From assembly GCA_002415485.1 (NCBI GenBank), contig DHYU01000011.1, positions 2,442 through 65,993 on the forward strand: a DNA stretch of 63,552 bases, given 5' to 3'. The notes beneath the pieces were generated by a model. It was not told the origin of the DNA. It ran no database searches and saw nothing but the letters and a program-made list of their open reading frames with translations. Positions 62,250 through 63,552 of the stretch are shown here, piece by piece. Position numbers and translations under genes: made by a program. The DNA is from Proteobacteria bacterium UBA5122 (GTDB lineage: Bacteria > Pseudomonadota > Gammaproteobacteria > Tenderiales > Tenderiaceae). Position 1 is the stretch's first letter; every line of letters begins with the position of its first letter.

Positions 62250-63552
62250 CTAGTCTTGGTCGGCTGACGCTTCTTTAATCTTGAGTAACTGATTGCGATT
62301 GAGCTGTTTGATCACTTGCTGCGTGCCGCTGGGCCACCAGATCTTCAGTTCGTCTATCTGCGCGGCCTGGCCGAGGCCAAAATGCAGCACTTGATGATCC
62401 TGGCCATTGTTGTGCACGCCGTTGTTCTGGATGCGTGTCTGCGTGACGCCAGCGGCTGTTACCTGCACGACTGCACCAATGCCGTCGCGGTTGGATTTGA
62501 CGCCCTCCAGCTCAATCTTGAGCCAGTGATTCTGATTGCCGAAATTCCGAAACAGCTGATAACCACCGTTGTCCGAGGGCAGGCCCAGGCTGCGGCCCAT
62601 ACTGCCACCATTGGCGATGAGGAGGTCGACGAAACCATCGTTATCGATATCGGCGCTGGTAACGGAATCGCCCACACCGTGCAGGCTGCCCGCGGCGCCA
62701 CCTGCGGCGGCGGCGATGTCAAAGTGGCCGTCGCCACGATTGAGCAGCAATAGATTTTGCTGATTGCCGACCAGGCCTGAGGCCAGCACAAACAGGTCTA
62801 CGTCCATGTCGTTGTCAAAATCGGCGGCGACGACATTACTGCCGGCGACCAGACGCTCGTTAGTGTCACGGTCGTCGCTTTCGTCATGAAAGGCGCCGTC
62901 GCGATAGATAAAGAGTCGGCTGGGGGCGTTCTCATCACTGGGTGTGGCGCCGAGGGTGTCGATCAGTTCAACCGGACCTGGGGCGCGTAGTTTGAGCTGG
63001 GTCTGCTGTGGTTTAGGGTTATCGCCGCTGGTCGCGGTGGCGCGCACCTGCCAGCGATTGCCGTCCAGGCGGCTGATCGTGACGGCGGGTGCATGCCCGC
63101 TGGGTGGCGCGGCAATGCCGCCGGTGTCATCGGAGATCGTGAATTTAAAATCGGCGGGGTTGGCGCCCGCGCTGCCGAGCAGAATTCGCTCACGCGTCAG
63201 CGTCTCTCGCGGCCACGCCGAGGCAATCTCCACCTCAATGGGCGGCTTGGCCTCGAATGTAAAGCCGATGATCTGTTCGCTGCTTTGTTTGCCCAGGTTG
63301 ATGTCGGCAATCAGTTCATTGGCGCTGGGATGGCCAAAGGCGATTTCGCGTGCCGGATTTTTGCGCGCCATAAACAGGTCCAGCTGACCATCGTTATTGA
63401 AGTCGGCCACGGCCAGATCTTCAAAGGCAGTGGTGGGCAGCAGGGCCAGATCCTTGGCGGGGGATGTCGATACATCAAACACCTGTGAGGTCATGTTTTT
63501 GGCGGAGACACGACAGACGACAGCCGGTTTGAAATCGCTGCCCAAGGCGGTG
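62250..63552 (-). CDS. FG-GAP/VCBS repeat protein with C-terminal ASPIC/UnbV domain (N-terminus outside window)
   Basis: At least 433 codons, open to the right edge. Several FG-GAP/VCBS repeats are visible (VADFNNDGQLDLFMARK, AADFDNDMDVDLFVLASG, SADIDNDGFVDLLIANGG), each an Asp-rich calcium-binding loop of an integrin-like beta-propeller. The C-terminus is the ASPIC/UnbV domain: GIGAVVQVTAAGVTQTRIQ, LHFGLGQAAQIDELKIWWPS. Proteins of this type are normally secreted and large. It is upstream of the toroid gene by 42 bases and may be co-transcribed with it. The function is unknown. Confidence 0.88.
   Translation of the reverse strand, partial: TALGSDFKPAVVCRVSAKNMTSQVFDVSTSPAKDLALLPTTAFEDLAVADFNNDGQLDLFMARKNPAREIAFGHPSANELIADINLGKQSSEQIIGFTFEAKPPIEVEIASAWPRETLTRERILLGSAGANPADFKFTISDDTGGIAAPPSGHAPAVTISRLDGNRWQVRATATSGDNPKPQQTQLKLRAPGPVELIDTLGATPSDENAPSRLFIYRDGAFHDESDDRDTNERLVAGSNVVAADFDNDMDVDLFVLASGLVGNQQNLLLLNRGDGHFDIAAAAGGAAGSLHGVGDSVTSADIDNDGFVDLLIANGGSMGRSLGLPSDNGGYQLFRNFGNQNHWLKIELEGVKSNRDGIGAVVQVTAAGVTQTRIQNNGVHNNGQDHQVLHFGLGQAAQIDELKIWWPSGTQQVIKQLNRNQLLKIKEASADQD

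Overview
The window is a large exopolysaccharide and protein-sorting locus of the exosortase A (XrtA)/PEP-CTERM type. It almost certainly comes from a Gram-negative proteobacterium. The PrsK/PrsR/PrsT regulatory trio, a sigma-54 promoter at a PEP-CTERM gene and a full set of XrtA-associated EPS genes point to a Beta- or Gammaproteobacterium; the genus cannot be named from sequence alone. No tRNA, rRNA, CRISPR array, transposase or integrase was seen.

Layout. (1) 1-9.2 kb: the 5' part of a nucleotide-sugar dehydrogenase leaving the window on the minus strand; a small stand-alone cyclic-nucleotide-binding protein; then an EpsB-type initiating sugar transferase, histidine kinase PrsK, sigma-54 response regulator PrsR and TPR protein PrsT. 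(2) 9.5-13.6 kb: a second PrsT-like TPR protein, this one with a lipobox, transcribed convergently with the first; and a PEP-CTERM substrate gene with a textbook sigma-54 promoter preceded by phased repeats and a G10 tract. (3) 13.6-24.2 kb: a tightly packed seven-gene minus-strand operon (LuxI-like exosortase-linked acyltransferase, E1-like/nitroreductase fusion, MMPL/RND exporter, GMC oxidoreductase, two methyltransferases, GT1-like glycosyltransferase), plus a second LuxI-like acyltransferase transcribed divergently. This looks like a lipid-like small-molecule pathway built on an N-acyl amino acid, and it is the best candidate here for an undescribed system. (4) 24.5-46.3 kb: the XrtA EPS operon on the plus strand: export lipoprotein, chain-length protein, tyrosine autokinase, beta-barrel protein, ATPase, epimerase, deacetylase, FemAB-like protein, glycosyltransferases, exosortase XrtA-EpsI, amidotransferase, then a PaaK-like ligase, a toroid protein, a formyltransferase and an O-ligase/polymerase. 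(5) 46.3-53.2 kb: a minus-strand asparagine-synthase-like gene lacking the usual Cys2; then plus-strand sulfotransferase, ESDDWG-type deacetylase-like protein, two glycosyltransferases and a TPR protein. (6) 53.2-63.5 kb: a minus-strand glycan operon (ASPIC/UnbV protein, toroid protein, epimerase, three GT2 enzymes, a sulfotransferase, and a GT2-membrane-sulfatase-like fusion).

How the genes fit together (inference from family knowledge). An undecaprenyl-linked repeat unit is started by the EpsB-type enzyme and extended by the many glycosyltransferases from sugars such as ManNAc/ManNAcA (epimerase plus dehydrogenase). It may be decorated by formyl, acyl/amino, deacetyl and sulfate groups, polymerised or ligated, length-controlled and exported. 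XrtA cleaves PEP-CTERM proteins and attaches them to the envelope or glycan. PrsK/PrsR would switch on PEP-CTERM genes through sigma-54 promoters, and one such promoter lies about 6 kb from prsR. The acyl-metabolite operon sits between the regulatory half and the biosynthetic half of the locus, suggesting a functional link between the surface matrix and an N-acyl-amino-acid-derived product.
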